Shown piece by piece: positions 5,779-7,734 of a stretch of DNA of 7,734 nucleotides. Source of the stretch: a bacterium (lineage in GTDB: Bacteria > Verrucomicrobiota > Verrucomicrobiae > Limisphaerales > J093). The stretch spans positions 1 through 7,734 of the forward strand of contig JAKCAB010000354.1 in NCBI GenBank assembly GCA_021839785.1. Direction: 5' to 3'. The position numbers were made by a program, and so were the translations under genes. Positions within the stretch are counted from its first letter, which is position 1. Each line of letters starts with the position of its first letter. The notes beneath the pieces were generated by a model, which saw only the letters and a program-made list of their open reading frames with translations, made no database searches and was not told the origin of the DNA.

Positions 5779-7734
5779 TCAGCGTCCGCAGCACTGCTTG
5801 TACTTCTTGCCGCTGCCGCACGGGCAGGGATCGTTGCGTCCCACCTTCGGCCCGGAGCGAACTGGCTTGGCTTTCGCGACCGCCTCGGTGGCTTCCGAGA
5901 CCATCTCGCTCGCTTTTTTGCCATCGACCGGGTGGGCGGCCGGTGCGCCGGTCTGGCCGAAAGCGGTGGTTTCCTGGTGGATCGTGCGTTGCGGGAGGTT
6001 GCGCAGGAAATTTTCGAACGCCATCAGGCTGGAAGCGCTGCGGAAGATGTTGTGGCAAATCTCGGTTTTGATGTTGATCATCAACTCGTCGAACATCTTG
6101 TAGGCTTCCATCTTGTACTCGATCAGCGGATCGCGCTGGCCGTAGGCGCGCAGGCCGATCGAGTTGCGGAGGCTGTCCATGTGGTACAGGTGCTCCTGCC
6201 AGAGCCGGTCGATGGCATTGAGAATGGTGTAACGCTCGACGGCCTTGAGGGCTTCCGCGTCCTCGAAACTGATCTTCAGTTCGTAGGAATCGCGGACGCT
6301 TTTCGCGATGAACTGGATCACGCCGAACTGGGCCGCGCTCAGACCGTCGAACAGCGAACCGGCCACCGGTTCTTCCTGGGCCGAGTCGGCCACCTTCAGG
6401 ATTTCATCCTCGGGAATGCCAAGCGGGAAGGTCAGGTTCACCCAGTCGGCGATCCCGCGCTTGTTCCATTCGTGCGTATCCTGCGTGGGTGAGCTGAACT
6501 GTCTGACCTTCTCGACGACCACTTCCTCCATGATGTCCATGAGGCGGTCGCGCACGTCGTCGGTGTAGATGATGTCGTTGCGGAAGCCGTAAACGACCTC
6601 CCGCTGCTTGTTCATCACGTCGTCGTATTCGAGCGTGCGTTTGCGGATCTGGTAGTTGTGCTGCTCGACGCGCTTTTGCGCCTGCTCGATCGAGCGGTTC
6701 AGGAATGGATGCTCGAGCTCCTGGCCTTCCTCCAAGCCGACGCGCTCCATGACCTTCACGATCTTGTCGGAGCCGAACAAGCGCATGAGGTCGTCCTCAA
6801 GCGAGATGAAAAAGTGCGAGGAGCCGGGGTCGCCCTGGCGGGCGCAACGGCCGCGGAGCTGGCGGTCGATGCGGCGCGCTTCGTGGCGCTCGGTGGCCAG
6901 CACATGCAGGCCGCCCAGTTCCGCGATGCCGGGGCCAAGTTTGATGTCCGTGCCGCGGCCGGCCATGTTCGTGGCAATCGTCACGGAGCTGCGCTGGCCC
7001 GCGCGGGCCACGATTTCGGCTTCCTGCTGGTGGTACTTCGCGTTGAGCACCGAGTGGACGATGCCCGCCTTTTTGAGCAACCGTGATAGGTGCTCGCTGA
7101 CCTCGACGGAGATTGTGCCAACCAGGATGGGTCGGCCTTGGGCATGAATGGTCTGGATCTCGCGCACGACCGCGTCAAATTTCTCGCGCTTGGTTTTATA
7201 GACGGTGTCGTGGGCGTCCTTGCGCACGCAAGGCTTGTTGGTGGGGATCACCAGCACGCCCAGCTTGTAGATGTCCAGGAATTCCGACGCTTCCGTCTCC
7301 GCCGTGCCGGTCATGCCGGCCAGCTTGGAGTACATGCGGAAGTAGTTTTGGATCGTGATCGTGGCCAGGGTCTGTGTCTCGCGCTCGATTTCGACGCCTT
7401 CCTTGGCTTCGACCGCTTGATGCAAGCCGTCGCTCCAACGCCGGCCAGACATGAGGCGGCCGGTATTTTCGTCCACGATGACGACCTTGCCATCCTGCAC
7501 GACGTACTGCACGTCGCGCAGGTAAATGCAATAGGCCTTGAGGAGTTGGGAAATGACGTGGATGCGGCGCGCCTTGGCCTCGAACTCCGCCTGGAACTTG
7601 GTCTTCATTTCCATCCGCTTGCGCGGATCGGCCTCCGGGCCGCTGTCGATCTCGTGAAAAGTCGTGATGAGGTCCGGCAGCATGAAAGCGTCCGGATCCT
7701 TTGGGCTCAGGTAATTGCGGCCTTTCTCGGATCG
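5779..7734 (-). CDS. secA: Preprotein translocase subunit SecA (3' part; 5' end outside window)
   Basis: SecA is the ATPase that pushes unfolded preproteins through the SecYEG channel. The last 651 codons are here and the frame is open to the right edge, so the start and the first nucleotide-binding half (Walker A and B) are not seen. Numbered from the window edge, VDENTGRLMSGRRWSDGLHQAVEAKEGV (about 87-114) and LAGMTGTAETEASEF (138-152) end the first motor and crosslinking region. NAKYHQQEAEIVARAGQ (231-247), TIATNMAGRGTDIKLG (252-267) and RQLRGRCARQGDPGSSHFF (291-309) belong to the second motor domain. LEYDDVMNKQREVVYGFR (368-385) and IDRLWQEHLYHMDSLRNSIGLRAYGQRDPLIEYK (508-541) mark the scaffold and wing region. 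The tail ends in the zinc motif CPCGSGKKYKQCC (637-649), which binds SecB and ribosomes in other bacteria. The arginine-finger box has Cys-Ala where most SecA proteins have a small residue plus Gly. No terminator is visible after the stop. Confidence 0.97.
   Translation of the reverse strand, partial: RSEKGRNYLSPKDPDAFMLPDLITTFHEIDSGPEADPRKRMEMKTKFQAEFEAKARRIHVISQLLKAYCIYLRDVQYVVQDGKVVIVDENTGRLMSGRRWSDGLHQAVEAKEGVEIERETQTLATITIQNYFRMYSKLAGMTGTAETEASEFLDIYKLGVLVIPTNKPCVRKDAHDTVYKTKREKFDAVVREIQTIHAQGRPILVGTISVEVSEHLSRLLKKAGIVHSVLNAKYHQQEAEIVARAGQRSSVTIATNMAGRGTDIKLGPGIAELGGLHVLATERHEARRIDRQLRGRCARQGDPGSSHFFISLEDDLMRLFGSDKIVKVMERVGLEEGQELEHPFLNRSIEQAQKRVEQHNYQIRKRTLEYDDVMNKQREVVYGFRNDIIYTDDVRDRLMDIMEEVVVEKVRQFSSPTQDTHEWNKRGIADWVNLTFPLGIPEDEILKVADSAQEEPVAGSLFDGLSAAQFGVIQFIAKSVRDSYELKISFEDAEALKAVERYTILNAIDRLWQEHLYHMDSLRNSIGLRAYGQRDPLIEYKMEAYKMFDELMINIKTEICHNIFRSASSLMAFENFLRNLPQRTIHQETTAFGQTGAPAAHPVDGKKASEMVSEATEAVAKAKPVRSGPKVGRNDPCPCGSGKKYKQCCGR

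Noticed and set aside
5761..6492. 243-codon plus-strand open frame antisense to secA
   Set aside because: It is a mirror of the SecA codon pattern. No domain, signal or separate ribosome binding site supports it.

Overview
The window is a GC-rich bacterial chromosomal segment. Every gene I can support lies on the minus strand, so the genes read from the high coordinates to the low ones. The order in transcription is secA (3' part only), larE, fabD, fabG, acpP, fabF, and a TauE/SafE-type permease. The diderm-style housekeeping content, the SecA sequence style (an LRGRCARQGDPGSSHFF box and a C-terminal zinc tail) and the near absence of Shine-Dalgarno sequences suggest a member of the Planctomycetes-Verrucomicrobia-Chlamydiae group, most likely Verrucomicrobiota. 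This is a judgement from sequence style, not a proven placement.

Layout. Positions 7734-5779 hold the C-terminal two thirds of SecA, which runs off the right edge. After a 122-bp gap comes larE (5656-4805, GTG start), a PP-loop sulfur transferase of nickel-pincer cofactor synthesis. A 259-bp gap rich in inverted repeats (4804-4546) separates it from a compact type II fatty acid synthesis cluster: fabD (4545-3607), fabG (3571-2828), acpP (2725-2477) and fabF (2412-1159). After 168 bp comes an eight-helix-type TauE/SafE permease (990-235). The first 234 bases hold no gene that I recognise.

How the genes work together. FabD loads malonyl groups onto the acyl carrier protein AcpP, FabF condenses them with the growing chain, and FabG reduces the resulting 3-ketoacyl-ACP. 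The other enzymes of the cycle (FabH, FabZ/FabA, FabI) are not in the window. SecA drives protein export. LarE and the permease are not obvious partners of fatty acid synthesis.

The most interesting signal is regulatory. acpP appears to be set apart as its own expression unit inside the fab cluster. It has a good sigma70-like promoter candidate in the fabG-acpP gap, it is the only gene here with a clear Shine-Dalgarno sequence, and a GC stem followed by a T-rich run lies between acpP and the fabF start codon. A 12-bp-arm inverted repeat in the fabD leader is a second candidate control element. I found no CRISPR array, tRNA, rRNA, insertion sequence or clearly new multigene system.
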